Shown piece by piece: positions 25,689 to 34,280 of a DNA stretch of 64,000 nt (position 1 is its first letter; each line of letters starts with the position of its first letter). The notes below the pieces were generated by a model. The model did not search any database, was not told where the DNA came from, and was given only the letters and a program-made list of their open reading frames with translations. Where the stretch lies: positions 760,642 through 824,641 of the forward strand of contig NZ_UWPD01000001.1 of NCBI RefSeq assembly GCF_900604965.1, given 5' to 3'. The DNA comes from Gordonibacter sp. Marseille-P4307. GTDB lineage: Bacteria > Actinomycetota > Coriobacteriia > Coriobacteriales > Eggerthellaceae. The position numbers were made by a program, and so were the translations under genes.

Positions 25689-27506
25689 ATGGCGTTTCTG
25701 CTTGGCTGCGAGAAGGTTGGTCTCGAGTTCCCGACGAAGACCGTGTTCGAGTCCGTGTCGTTGGGCGTGGACGAGGGTGCGCGCATCGGCATCGTCGGGC
25801 GCAACGGGGATGGCAAGTCGACGCTTCTGTCGCTGCTTGCCGGCGCGATCGAACCCGATGCGGGGCGCGTGGTTCGCACGCGCGATGTGACGGTGGGGTT
25901 GCTCAGCCAGACCGACAGGCTGTCAGACGACGACACCGTGCACCATGCGATCGTGGGCGATATGCCCGAGTACGAATGGGCGGCCTCGCCGACGATCCGT
26001 TCGATCATAGACGGCCTTGCGGGCGACGTTGCCTGGGAGGGCCGCGTGGGCGATCTGTCGGGAGGCCAGCGACGTCGCGTCGATCTGGCTCGCCTGCTGG
26101 TGGGCGACTGGGATGTCCTTATGCTGGACGAGCCGACGAACCACCTGGATGTGCGGGCTATCGCCTGGCTGGCCGACCATCTGAAGAGCCGCTGGAAAGA
26201 CGGCCAAGGGGCCTTGCTGGTGGTTACCCACGACCGGTGGTTCCTCGATGAAGTGTGTCTGAACATGTGGGAAGTGCACGATCGCATCATCGAACCGTTC
26301 GAGGGCGGGTTTTCGGCCTACATCATGCAGCGTGTCGAGCGCGATCGCGTGGCGGCGGTTATGGAGGAGCGCCGCCAGAACAAGCTGAGGCGCGAGTTGG
26401 CCTGGCTGTCGCGCGGCGCCCGCGCTCGTTCGACCAAGCCCAAGTTTCACGTTGCGGCCGCTCAAGCGCTCATCGCCGATGTTCCTCCGCTGCGAAACGA
26501 GATCGAGTTGAAGCGGATGGCCGTCGCCCGTCTGGGCAAGGAGGTCATCGACTTCAAAGGGGTGTCGGTAGCGTTCGGGGATCGCCGTGTGCTGGACGGC
26601 ATTACCTGGCTTGTCGGTCCGGGCGATCGCATCGGGTTGGTGGGCTGCAACGGCGCGGGGAAAACCACGCTGCTGCGCTCCATGCAGGGCCTCCAGCAGG
26701 TTTCCGCGGGACGCGTCAAAATCGGAAAGACCGTGAAGTTCGCGGTTCTGTCCCAGCATCTTGACGAGCTGACGGCTTTGGGAAGCGATCGCGTGCGCGT
26801 GGTGATCGGGCGCTATCATACGCGCGTGATGCTGGACGGCAAAGAGCAGACGCCCGCCCAGCTGCTCGAGCGCCTGGGCTTCACGAAAAGCGACCTGAAC
26901 GAGCCGGTGTGCGATCTTTCGGGCGGTCAGAAACGCCGCCTGGCGCTGATGCTGATTCTGCTGGACGAGCCGAACGTGCTGATCCTCGACGAGCCGGGAA
27001 ACGATCTGGACGTCGATATGCTGGCGGCGGTCGAAGACCTTCTTGACGGCTGGCCGGGAACCCTGATTCTCGTCACGCACGACCGCTATCTTATGGAGCG
27101 CGTCACCGACGACCAGTACGCGCTTATCGGCGGCCGTCTTCGCCACCTTCCCGGAGGCGTGGACGAATACCTGCAACTCGCTGATGAGGAAACCGCCGCG
27201 GCTCGCACGATGGTCGGTGCAGGAACGGGGTGTCGGGAGGGCGCTTCGGCGCCTGCGGGCTCCAAGGGAGAAAGCGGACTTTCCAATGCGGAGGAACGTG
27301 CTCTGAAAAAGCTGGTTTCATCGCTTGACCGCAAGATGTCCACGGCGCGCAAGAAGAGAGCGGCCCTTCAATCATCGATGCTGGAAGTCGATCCGACGGA
27401 CTTCGTGAAGCTGGGAGAAGTTCAGACTCGGATAGACGAAGTGCAGAGGCAGCTGGAGGAATACGAGCTGGAGTGGCTGGAGGCCTCCGAGAAGCTCGAG
27501 GGGTAA
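25689..27506 (+). CDS. ABC-F family ATPase
   Basis: 605 residues with two ABC domains and no membrane segment. Walker A: GRNGDGKSTLL (about 38) and GCNGAGKTTLL (about 319). Signatures LSGGQRRRVDLARLL and LSGGQKRRLALMLILL; Walker B LMLDEPTNHLD and LILDEPGNDLD. A C-terminal coiled coil (about 545-605) is present as in Uup-type members. ABC-F proteins act on the ribosome as translation factors or antibiotic-protection factors; the Uup-like C-terminus favours a housekeeping role. AGAGAGG precedes the ATG, and a TAGAAT box at 25654-25659 may be the -10. Confidence 0.9.
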   Translation: MAFLLGCEKVGLEFPTKTVFESVSLGVDEGARIGIVGRNGDGKSTLLSLLAGAIEPDAGRVVRTRDVTVGLLSQTDRLSDDDTVHHAIVGDMPEYEWAASPTIRSIIDGLAGDVAWEGRVGDLSGGQRRRVDLARLLVGDWDVLMLDEPTNHLDVRAIAWLADHLKSRWKDGQGALLVVTHDRWFLDEVCLNMWEVHDRIIEPFEGGFSAYIMQRVERDRVAAVMEERRQNKLRRELAWLSRGARARSTKPKFHVAAAQALIADVPPLRNEIELKRMAVARLGKEVIDFKGVSVAFGDRRVLDGITWLVGPGDRIGLVGCNGAGKTTLLRSMQGLQQVSAGRVKIGKTVKFAVLSQHLDELTALGSDRVRVVIGRYHTRVMLDGKEQTPAQLLERLGFTKSDLNEPVCDLSGGQKRRLALMLILLDEPNVLILDEPGNDLDVDMLAAVEDLLDGWPGTLILVTHDRYLMERVTDDQYALIGGRLRHLPGGVDEYLQLADEETAAARTMVGAGTGCREGASAPAGSKGESGLSNAEERALKKLVSSLDRKMSTARKKRAALQSSMLEVDPTDFVKLGEVQTRIDEVQRQLEEYELEWLEASEKLEG

Positions 27507-27560
27507 GCGTTTTGTGCGCTTTCCCCGCATTGCTTGCCCGTTCCTAAAAGTTTGCGAGAA

Positions 27561-27583
27561 ATGTTGTAGGAACAACATACAGT
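27561..27583 (+). promoter_or_regulatory. hcp promoter with ATGTTGT-N4-ACAACAT palindrome
   Basis: A 7-4-7 perfect palindrome (27561-27578) directly abuts a TACAGT -10 (27578-27583). The site would lie between -35 and -10, a repressor position. The outer ATG/CAT geometry resembles NsrR sites, while the TGTTG-N6-CAACA core resembles CRP/FNR-type (HcpR) sites. Both families control hcp elsewhere. Confidence 0.65.
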
Positions 27584-27638
27584 TGTGCGCATGGCGCGTA
27601 GGTTGGATCCATTGTCAATCCCATTGAGAGGCGGGACC

Positions 27639-29465
27639 ATGGAATCCAAGATGTATTGCTATCAGTGTCAGGAAACGGCCGGCTGCAGCGCCTGCACCGT
27701 TTCCGGTGTGTGCGGAAAGTCTCCCGAGACCGCAAATCTGCAGGACCTCCTTATGTTTGCGACGCGCAACCTCGCCCGCGCGACCACCGCTTTGCGCGCG
27801 CGGGGCGTCGAGATCGACAACGCCGTGAACTACCTGGTGACCGAGAACCTGTTCGTCACCATCACCAATGCCAACTTCGACGACGAGGTTATCGCCGCCC
27901 GCATCGGCCAGACCGTGAAAACCACCCTCGAGCTGAACGGAAAGCTGGGAGACGCGTCCATAGAAGCATGGGATGGCCAGGGCGATTGGGATGCTCTTTC
28001 TTCCCAAGTCGGCGTTATGGCTACCGAGAACGAAGACGTTCGCAGCCTGCGCGAGCTTATCACCTACGGCCTGAAGGGCATGGCCGCCTACAACCATCAC
28101 GTCAACGCGTTCGGCACCTTCGTGCCCGAGGTCGATGCATTTCTGCAGGATGCCCTGGCCAAGACCCGCGACGATTCTCTGAGCGTCGATGCGCTTGTCG
28201 CGCTTGCCCTCGAGACCGGCAAGTACGGCGTGGATGTCATGGCCGCACTTGATGCCGCGAACACCGGCGCATACGGCAACCCCGAGATCACCAGCGTCAA
28301 CATCGGCGTGCGCAACAACCCCGCCATTCTGGTTTCCGGTCACGACCTGCACGACCTCGAGATGCTGCTCGAGCAGACCCAGGGTACGGGCGTGGACGTG
28401 TACACGCATTCCGAGATGCTTCCCGCCCATTACTATCCCGAGTTCAAAAAGTACGATAACCTGGTGGGCAATTACGGCAACGCCTGGTGGAAGCAGCGCG
28501 AGGAGTTCAAGAGCTTCAACGGCCCCATCCTGTTCACCACGAACTGCATCGTTCCCCCGCGCGGCGAGGTGGCCCAGCGCATCTACACCACCGGGGCCTC
28601 GGGCTTTGCGGGCTGTCCGCACATCGAGGCCGACGAGAACGGCCGCAAGGACTTCAGCGCCATCATCGAGCATGCAAAGCGCTGCGATCCCCCCGTTCAG
28701 ATCGAGGAGGGCGCCTTGGTCGGCGGTTTCGCTCACAGCCAGGTGCTCGCCCTTGCCGACGCCGTGGTCGATGCGGTGAAGTCCGGAGCCATCAAGAAGT
28801 TCGTTGTCATGGCCGGCTGCGACGGCCGTGCGAAGAGCCGTAACTACTACACCGATTTCGCCAAGGCGCTTCCGAAAGATACCGTGATCCTGACGGCGGG
28901 CTGTGCGAAGTACAAGTACAACAAACTCGACCTTGGCGACATCAACGGCATTCCCCGCGTACTCGATGCGGGTCAGTGCAACGATTCGTATTCGCTTGCG
29001 GTGATCGCGATGAAGCTTCAGGAGGCGTTCGGACTCGACGACATCAACGATCTTCCCATCGTCTACAACATCGCTTGGTACGAGCAAAAGGCCGTTATCG
29101 TGCTTCTCGCCCTGCTCCACCTGGGCGTGAAGAACATCCACCTCGGGCCCACCCTGCCGGCGTTCCTCTCGCCGACGGTTGCCGGCGTCCTCGTCGAGAA
29201 CTTCGGCATCGCCGGCATCGGTACGGTGGAAGACGACCTTGCGCTGTTCTTCGGCGAAGAGGCAGCCGCTGCCAAGGGCGACACCGTCACCGCCGATATG
29301 CTGGTGGGCGAGATCATCCGCAAGCACCCCGGCGCGATTGCCGTTCTGGAAGCGGCCGGCATGGGCTGCATGGGCTGTCCCGCCTCGCAAAGCGAATCGC
29401 TGGCCGATGCGGCGCTGGTTCACGGACTGGCGGTCGAACCCCTCCTTGAGAAGCTGAACGCTTAG
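27639..29465 (+). CDS. hcp: Hybrid cluster protein fused to a redox-disulfide (DUF1858-like) domain
   Basis: 608 residues. The N-terminal Cys motif C7-x2-C10-x8-C19-x5-C25 binds the cubane cluster. The hybrid-cluster residues lie in the downstream [38 protein letters not shown] and [12 protein letters not shown] segments. Hcp acts as an anaerobic NO reductase and was earlier called hydroxylamine reductase. The last 60 residues (about 549-608, ending [17 protein letters not shown]) form a separate domain of the hybrid-cluster-associated redox-disulfide type with a CMGC motif, usually a stand-alone protein. The start at 27639 follows a GAGAGGCGGG tract. It heads a three-gene operon with a hemerythrin. 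Confidence 0.95.
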   Translation: MESKMYCYQCQETAGCSACTVSGVCGKSPETANLQDLLMFATRNLARATTALRARGVEIDNAVNYLVTENLFVTITNANFDDEVIAARIGQTVKTTLELNGKLGDASIEAWDGQGDWDALSSQVGVMATENEDVRSLRELITYGLKGMAAYNHHVNAFGTFVPEVDAFLQDALAKTRDDSLSVDALVALALETGKYGVDVMAALDAANTGAYGNPEITSVNIGVRNNPAILVSGHDLHDLEMLLEQTQGTGVDVYTHSEMLPAHYYPEFKKYDNLVGNYGNAWWKQREEFKSFNGPILFTTNCIVPPRGEVAQRIYTTGASGFAGCPHIEADENGRKDFSAIIEHAKRCDPPVQIEEGALVGGFAHSQVLALADAVVDAVKSGAIKKFVVMAGCDGRAKSRNYYTDFAKALPKDTVILTAGCAKYKYNKLDLGDINGIPRVLDAGQCNDSYSLAVIAMKLQEAFGLDDINDLPIVYNIAWYEQKAVIVLLALLHLGVKNIHLGPTLPAFLSPTVAGVLVENFGIAGIGTVEDDLALFFGEEAAAAKGDTVTADMLVGEIIRKHPGAIAVLEAAGMGCMGCPASQSESLADAALVHGLAVEPLLEKLNA

Positions 29466-29484
29466 CCCGCACGCGCCGATTCTT

Positions 29485-29521
29485 CCCCGATGCGCTCCCT
29501 GCTCCTCTGCGCGCATCGGGG
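29485..29521 (+). terminator. Hairpin between hcp and the next gene
   Basis: CCCCGATGCGC (29485-29495) pairs with GCGCATCGGGG (29511-29521), an 11-bp perfect stem. No U-run. It could reduce read-through or stabilise the hcp message. Confidence 0.5.
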
Positions 29522-29573
29522 GGGTCACCCTGTCTGAATCGAAGCCGCGCCCGTCTCGACTGAAAGGAACTCC

Positions 29574-30146
29574 ATGAGCGCATTTCTGGGCCCCATCCAT
29601 CATCGCATGTACGCGAAGGCTCGGTCCGTCCATAAGATCGCCGAGGAAATCGCGTTGTTTTCCGACGATCGGGGGTGGACGTCCGGGCTCGCCGAGGCCC
29701 TCGCAGCCGCTTGGCCCGCTCCGCAAGGCGAGATCGAGCAGGTTATCGATCTTTCCCAGATTCATGGAAGCCTCAACGTGCTGGTGGACGACGCCGAGCG
29801 GGCCCTTGCGTTCGCGTGCGCTTCCGCGGCCGATCATATCGACGATCTGGCATGCCATCTTGAGCAGCTGGGAGCTCGAGCCGCGGCTCGAGCGGGTACG
29901 TTGGAGCTTGCCGCTGCATGGAACTCTCTGGATGCGGCCTGGCTCGACGGCATGCCGTGCGACGGGTTGATGTCGCTGGTGTCGAACGAACCCTATGAGA
30001 TCATCTGGCGCATCGATGTGGCGGCCCACGCAGCCGTCGGGTACGAGGCTTTGCGCACCGCCTGGATGCGCGGATTCGCCCTCGAATCGGGTTTCGCGTT
30101 CTCCCCGCTGGGAGCCGGTACGTTTCGCCTGAGCACGGAGGTATAG
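29574..30146 (+). CDS. Unrecognised protein in the Hcp-hemerythrin operon
   Basis: 190 residues, no signal peptide or membrane segment, mostly helical by composition. It opens with FLGPIHHRMYAKA, a His pair I associate loosely with small proteins next to hemerythrins in anaerobes, but I cannot name a characterised family. Conserved-looking residues include His9-His10, Trp, and a second segment NEPYEIIWRIDVAAHAAVGY. GAAAGGA precedes the ATG, and the stop lies one base before the hemerythrin start, so the two are co-translated. Context suggests a role in nitrosative or oxygen stress, possibly as a metal or hemerythrin partner. Function not assigned. Confidence 0.75.
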   Translation: MSAFLGPIHHRMYAKARSVHKIAEEIALFSDDRGWTSGLAEALAAAWPAPQGEIEQVIDLSQIHGSLNVLVDDAERALAFACASAADHIDDLACHLEQLGARAAARAGTLELAAAWNSLDAAWLDGMPCDGLMSLVSNEPYEIIWRIDVAAHAAVGYEALRTAWMRGFALESGFAFSPLGAGTFRLSTEV

Positions 30147-30147
30147 C

Positions 30148-30645
30148 ATGCTGCTGATCGATATTCTGGTTGAAGAGCACAACCGCATCCTCGAGGTCGC
30201 CGCTCATCTTGAGCAGATGAGCATCGACCTTATGGAGCGCGATATGTTCGATGCGGACGAGTTCTCGTCCACCATCAAGTTCATTCGAGAGTTCGGCGAT
30301 GCAACCCACCACATGAAAGAAGAGGATCTTCTGTTCGCCGAAATGACCAAGCAACTGGGAAAGGTTGCCGAAAACCTTATCCAGCACGGCATGATGGTCG
30401 AGCATGACGAGGGGCGCATGTGCGTAAGGGAGCTTTCCGCCGCTTGCGAACGTTACGCTGCGAATCCTTCGGCAGCCGACAAGTTGGAGATCATCAGCTG
30501 GGGCATGGAGTACGTGCACATGATCCGCCGCCATATCGAGAAGGAGAACACGGTGGTGTATCCCTTCGCCGAGCGTCAGCTTGATGCTGAAACCTGGGAG
30601 CGATTGAACCGCGAGGCGCTTGCATACGTTCCCAAAATAGACTGA
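30148..30645 (+). CDS. Hemerythrin HHE domain protein
   Basis: 165 residues, four-helix hemerythrin bundle. Di-iron ligand motifs are visible: EEHNRI (about 9-14), ATHHMKEED (about 51-59), HGMMVEHDEGR (about 80-90) and RRHIEKENTVVYP (about 124-136). Such proteins bind O2 or NO or supply iron for Fe-S repair. Partnership with Hcp in one operon supports an NO/O2 stress role. The start is 2 nt after the previous stop. Confidence 0.92.
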   Translation: MLLIDILVEEHNRILEVAAHLEQMSIDLMERDMFDADEFSSTIKFIREFGDATHHMKEEDLLFAEMTKQLGKVAENLIQHGMMVEHDEGRMCVRELSAACERYAANPSAADKLEIISWGMEYVHMIRRHIEKENTVVYPFAERQLDAETWERLNREALAYVPKID

Positions 30646-30692
30646 GAAGCCCTCGTTAGTCCCTCGTCAGAAACGTGGCTCTACGAGAGCGA

Positions 30693-30722
30693 AAAGGCTC
30701 CCTCGATCGAGGGGGCCTTTTT
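30693..30722 (+). terminator. Rho-independent terminator of the hcp operon
   Basis: AAAGGC-T-CCCTCG pairs with CGAGGG-G-GCCTTT and runs into a T5 tract. A canonical intrinsic terminator. Confidence 0.85.
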
Positions 30723-30747
30723 GTTGCAAAGGGGTTCGTTGCTGTAT

Positions 30748-30776
30748 ATACTGTATATATCGTACATATACAGTAT
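30748..30776 (+). promoter_or_regulatory. Operator of the GntR-ABC operon
   Basis: ATACTGTATAT (30748-30758) and ATATACAGTAT (30766-30776) form a perfect 11-7-11 palindrome in an AT-rich island 60 bp before the GntR start. This matches the expected autoregulatory operator of a YtrA-type GntR repressor. A TATACT/TATATA -10 lies inside it. Confidence 0.75.
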
Positions 30777-30834
30777 GCATGCTATGTCGATTGAATTCCG
30801 CAAAAGGACGGCTTTTGCGGGAACGGAGAAGCAC

Positions 30835-31212
30835 GTGAATATCGTCATTTCAAATTCGGGGGACCGTCCGATCTACGAGCAGATCGCCTCTCAGATCCGC
30901 GATGCGATCCTTTCGGGGGATCTGGGCGAGGGGGATGCGCTTCCCTCTATCAGGTCGCTTGCGACCGATCTGAGGGTCAGCGTCATCACCACGAAGCGCT
31001 CCTATACCGAATTGGAGTCGCAAGGGTTCATCGACACGATTCCCGGCAAGGGCAGCTTCGTTGCGGGGGGTAGCGGCGATCTGCTGCGCGAGCAACGCAT
31101 CCGTCAGGTTGAGCGGCAGCTGGAAGCGGCGCTGTCGTCGGCTCGGTCGGCGGGTCTTTCTCTATCCGATGTGCATGACATGATCGACGCCCTCACCGAG
31201 GGCGCGGTGTAG
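30835..31212 (+). CDS. GntR-family (YtrA type) transcriptional regulator
   Basis: 125 residues. The GTG at 30835 is chosen because GGAGAAG lies 4-5 nt upstream and the product then starts NIVISNSGDRPIYEQIA, the classic YtrA beginning. In-frame upstream codons lie inside the operator. A winged HTH (about 10-75, LPSIRSLATDLRVSVITTKRSYTELE) is followed by a short C-terminal helix (about 85-125) typical of YtrA, with no large ligand domain. The next two genes encode an ABC ATPase and a permease, so the operon is probably self-repressed and induced by cell-envelope or antimicrobial stress. Confidence 0.92.
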   Translation: MNIVISNSGDRPIYEQIASQIRDAILSGDLGEGDALPSIRSLATDLRVSVITTKRSYTELESQGFIDTIPGKGSFVAGGSGDLLREQRIRQVERQLEAALSSARSAGLSLSDVHDMIDALTEGAV

Positions 31213-31226
31213 GAAGGAGCGAACGT

Positions 31227-32141
31227 ATGGAAAGCCTTGTTTCGATACGGGACCTCGAGAAACGCTTCGGTGATTTCAAGCTCGAGTCCATCGATCTGAG
31301 CGTCGATGCGGGGTGCGTGACCGGTCTGGTGGGGTCCAACGGCGCGGGTAAATCGACCACCATCAAATCGCTTCTTGGTTTGGTGAATCCCGATGCGGGG
31401 AGGATCGCCCTGTTCGGCGAAGAGCTGTTCGGCCCCGCTTCCGAAGGCGGGTGTAGGCGGGCTGCGGCGATCGATTATCGGCAGTGTATGGCGCAGGTGG
31501 GATATGTTCCCGATACCTGCCCGTTTCCGTTGACGCTTCCTTTGAGCAGCATCGATCCTTTGGGTCGAGCTATGCATGCCACCTGGGATTCCGCGCGATT
31601 CAACCGGTTGTTGGGCGAGTTTGGGATCACGGGGAAAAAGACCGTCAAGCAGCTTTCCCGCGGCATGACGATGAAGCTGTCGCTGGCCGCCGCCCTGTCG
31701 TTCGAGACGCGCCTGCTTGTTCTGGACGAGGCGACGGCGGGCCTTGATCCGATAGCCAGAGACGAAACCCTCGACATCCTGCTCGATTACGTTTCCGATG
31801 GGGAGCACGGCATCCTGTTCTCTACCCATATCACATCCGATCTGGAAAAAGTGGCCGATACGGTGGTATGCATCGATGCGGGACGCGGCGTGTTCGACGT
31901 TCCGAAAGACGACCTGAGGGAGCGGTTCGGGGTTGCGCACTGTCGTACCGATCAGGTTGAACCGGTGACGGCGCACTGCAAGGCCGCCGGGGACCGCGCG
32001 CTGGCTCGGCGCCACGCCTACAGCGTGGACGTTCTGGTGCCCGACCGATTCGGCTTCGCCCGCGCGTTTCCCGACATCCCATGCGATCCGATCAGCATCG
32101 AGGAGTTCATGACGTTTCACATCAGGGGGGAGGAACTATGA
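31227..32141 (+). CDS. ABC transporter ATP-binding protein (YtrB-like)
   Basis: 304 residues. Walker A GSNGAGKSTT (about 33-42), signature LSRGMTMKLSLA (YtrB-style rather than LSGGQ), Walker B LLVLDEATAGLDP, H-loop STHITSD. The C-terminal 75 residues form the accessory domain of exporter-type ATPases. AGGAAGGAG precedes the ATG, and the stop overlaps the permease start by 4 nt. Together with the GntR regulator this is a YtrA-YtrB style exporter; the substrate is unknown. Confidence 0.9.
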   Translation: MESLVSIRDLEKRFGDFKLESIDLSVDAGCVTGLVGSNGAGKSTTIKSLLGLVNPDAGRIALFGEELFGPASEGGCRRAAAIDYRQCMAQVGYVPDTCPFPLTLPLSSIDPLGRAMHATWDSARFNRLLGEFGITGKKTVKQLSRGMTMKLSLAAALSFETRLLVLDEATAGLDPIARDETLDILLDYVSDGEHGILFSTHITSDLEKVADTVVCIDAGRGVFDVPKDDLRERFGVAHCRTDQVEPVTAHCKAAGDRALARRHAYSVDVLVPDRFGFARAFPDIPCDPISIEEFMTFHIRGEEL

Positions 32142-32857
32142 GGGAGAACATACTGACCGACTGGATCATCGTGCGCTGGAGCATCGTGTCGGCTATGGGC
32201 ATATCGCTTGCGGCTGCGCTGGTCGCAGCCTTCTTCTCGGGGAATCCGGCGCTGTTCATCGGCCTGATGGGATTCCAGATCCCGTATCTGTACCTGGCAA
32301 CGGCGTTCAACGCCGAAGCCGACCAGGGTTGGCTGAATCTCAGGCTTGCGGCGAATCCCGATCGGGCAAGCTTGGTCGCCGCCCGGTATGTGATGATGCT
32401 TGCCGTCATGGCTGCATCGGCGGTGCTGTCATTGGTTCTGTACATGGTGCTTATGGCCGGGATCACCGCGCTGGCGCCCGCCGTCGGGGTTCTTGCGGAT
32501 TGGTTGGATAACGCCGAGATCTCCCGGGGTGCGGCCGTGCTGTGCGCGGTGGTGGCTTCGTTCATGAGCGGTTTGTCCGGCGCGATTTCGTTTCCCTTTA
32601 CGTTCAAGTCGGGCCTCACGAAGGCCACGTCCTTTGCTCCTATGGCGTTGTTCCTTCTGATGTGCTTTGGTTTGTATGCGGCGCAGGGTCTGTTCGCGGG
32701 CTCTGTCGTCGCCGATTGGGTGGGCGGTCTGCTCATGACGTTCGGAGCCGACGGGGTCGCGTACCTAGCTGCGGCTCTATTCGCGGGTGCGACCTGCGTG
32801 GCTATGGGGGCGAGCTATCTTGTGGCTTGTCGTATGTTCGAACGCCGCGATATTTAG
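32138..32857 (+). CDS. ABC-2 type permease of the GntR-ABC operon
   Basis: 239 residues with about six hydrophobic segments (for example IVSAMGISLAAALVAAFF, YVMMLAVMAASAVLSLV, ATSFAPMALFLLMCFGLYA, YLAAALFAGATCVAMGA). It overlaps the ATPase by ATGA and has its own GGGGAGGA site. This is the membrane partner of the ATPase; the family is diverse and the substrate is not evident. Confidence 0.82.
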   Translation: MRENILTDWIIVRWSIVSAMGISLAAALVAAFFSGNPALFIGLMGFQIPYLYLATAFNAEADQGWLNLRLAANPDRASLVAARYVMMLAVMAASAVLSLVLYMVLMAGITALAPAVGVLADWLDNAEISRGAAVLCAVVASFMSGLSGAISFPFTFKSGLTKATSFAPMALFLLMCFGLYAAQGLFAGSVVADWVGGLLMTFGADGVAYLAAALFAGATCVAMGASYLVACRMFERRDI

Positions 32858-32948
32858 TGCGAATGCGTCGTTTTCGGAGTTTCCGCTGCAATCCAAAGCG
32901 CTATCCTGAACCGAGCACTCACACAGGCGTTCGGCACAAGGAGCCACT

Positions 32949-33578
32949 ATGCAGATGGAGAATTCAAAGGACTATGCGGGTTTTGCCGAGGCCTTCGCCT
33001 TTTTGGGAAACTCGCTTATGGAGCCGCCTTTGAAAACGGGCGGGTTTTCGGTGGATCCCTCGTTTTGGGAGGATTTCCCCACGTTCGAAAGCGCCGCTGT
33101 ATGCGGTGCGACCGCATCGTTGGTCGAATACCTCGAGCGGTTGGCAAGCAACGTCGAATTCGATCCCGTAACCGACGTTTCGGTCGAATTCACCAGGCTT
33201 TTCGTGGGACCCCCTTCACCTGGGGCCGCTCCTTGGGAAACCATGTACCGCGGAGAAGGGACCCGTGTCGGATTCGGGGCCGCAACGTTTGAGATGCGTG
33301 AGCTCATGAGGGAATCGGGTTTGCAGGTATCCGGGGATAGCAACCAGTACGAAGACCATATGGGAATCGAGCTGCTCTATCTTTCTGTGCTGTGCCGGAA
33401 GGTCGCCGACGGCGAGGAAATCGAGTTCGGGCAAATTTCCGACTTCGTCGAGGCTCATCCAGGGGCCTGGATCGAAAAGCTCTCCGCGCAGGTTGCCCAG
33501 AGCGCTCCCGATGGGTACTATGTGCGCTTTTTGGCTCTGTGCTCGGTGCTTCTTGCCGCCCTCCTCGATGGATGCTGA
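32949..33578 (+). CDS. TorD/DmsD-family redox enzyme chaperone (orphan)
   Basis: 209 residues, all-helical. The TorD family signature EFTRLFVGPPSPGAAPWETMYRGEG (in pieces, about 80-104) and the EDHMGIELLYLSVL motif are clear. Such proteins bind the Tat signal of molybdopterin oxidoreductases and guide cofactor loading. No molybdoenzyme lies in this window, so the client must be elsewhere. The only Tat substrate seen nearby is the flavin reductase 8 kb away, not a usual TorD client. AAGGAG lies 6 nt upstream. Confidence 0.86.
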   Translation: MQMENSKDYAGFAEAFAFLGNSLMEPPLKTGGFSVDPSFWEDFPTFESAAVCGATASLVEYLERLASNVEFDPVTDVSVEFTRLFVGPPSPGAAPWETMYRGEGTRVGFGAATFEMRELMRESGLQVSGDSNQYEDHMGIELLYLSVLCRKVADGEEIEFGQISDFVEAHPGAWIEKLSAQVAQSAPDGYYVRFLALCSVLLAALLDGC

Positions 33579-33580
33579 TA

Positions 33581-33599
33581 TACGTATTTGTAATACGTA
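33581..33599. promoter_or_regulatory. TACGTATT-N3-AATACGTA palindrome
   Basis: A perfect 8-3-8 palindrome (33581-33588 and 33592-33599) lies directly after the TorD-like stop and before the PIN-domain remnant. It may be the operator of a lost toxin-antitoxin operon or an unlinked regulatory site. Confidence 0.4.
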
Positions 33600-33850
33600 C
33601 TTATCTGCTCACTTCAGGACCGGATAAAGTCAGCGACCGCGAGGCACGAGACGCGATTAAAGGGCTGAGGCGTTTCATCCATGTCTGTCCGATCGGCGAG
33701 AATCATATCGATGCGGCATTGGGTTCTGATGGGGAGGATTTCGAGGATTGCTGCATGTACCATGCTGCGCGAAGCCTGAAGGCCGATGCTATCGTTACTC
33801 GAAACGAAGTCGCGTTCGCAGAGAGGAAGCACCGGAGGATCGACGGGATC
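33599..33850 (+). pseudogene. Remnant of a PIN-domain (VapC-like) toxin
   Basis: The reading frame across this stretch encodes the C-terminal half of a PIN ribonuclease: helices SDREARDAIKGLRRF, a strand VCPI, then the diagnostic acidic motif GEDFEDCCMYHAARSLKADAIVTRN. The N-terminal strand with the first catalytic Asp is missing, and there is no ribosome site or start of a normal PIN protein. The frame then runs on antisense into sufU. No antitoxin is seen. Best read as a decayed toxin gene. Confidence 0.62.
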
Positions 33851-34280
33851 AGAGCCCGTTTTCCTCCAGGATGCCGTCCAGGGTGCGCCAGGCGAGTTCG
33901 GCGCACTTCACGCGGGCGGGCATGCGGCCGATGGTTTCCAGTTCGTAGGCCTCGTCGAGGTCCTCTTTATCCTGCTCGGACAGCTCCTTGCCCTGGATCA
34001 TGCCGACGAACAGGGCCGAGAGCCGCTTGGCCTCCTCCACCGTCTCGCCTGTAATGAGGTCTGCCATGATGTCGGCCGATGCCTGGGAGACCGCGCATCC
34101 ATGCCCGGTGAACGCGGCTTCCTCGATCACGTTGTTTTCGATGCGCAGCTTGAGTACCATCTCGTCGCCGCAGCTGGGATTGATGCCCTCGTGCTCGTAG
34201 GTGGCGTTTTCCATATCGTATTTGTAGTCGGGATGCGCATTGTGCTCCATGAGCGCCGCGGTGTAGATGTTATTCCCCAT
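33849..34280 (-). CDS. sufU: SufU-type iron-sulfur cluster assembly protein
   Basis: 143 residues. The Zn/sulfur-transfer ligands are visible: Cys37 and Asp39 (NPSCGD), Cys62 (GHGCAVS) and Cys126 (RVKCAELAW). The about 20-residue insertion before the last Cys marks SufU rather than IscU. In Gram-positive SUF systems SufU takes persulfide from SufS. Its start overlaps the sufS stop by 11 nt. It is the last gene of the sufCBDSU operon. Confidence 0.95.
   Translation of the reverse strand: MGNNIYTAALMEHNAHPDYKYDMENATYEHEGINPSCGDEMVLKLRIENNVIEEAAFTGHGCAVSQASADIMADLITGETVEEAKRLSALFVGMIQGKELSEQDKEDLDEAYELETIGRMPARVKCAELAWRTLDGILEENGL

Noticed and set aside
27615-30188. 857-codon minus-strand open frame opposite hcp
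   Set aside because: Shadow frame; Hcp, the unnamed protein and hemerythrin have clear motifs and ribosome sites on the plus strand.
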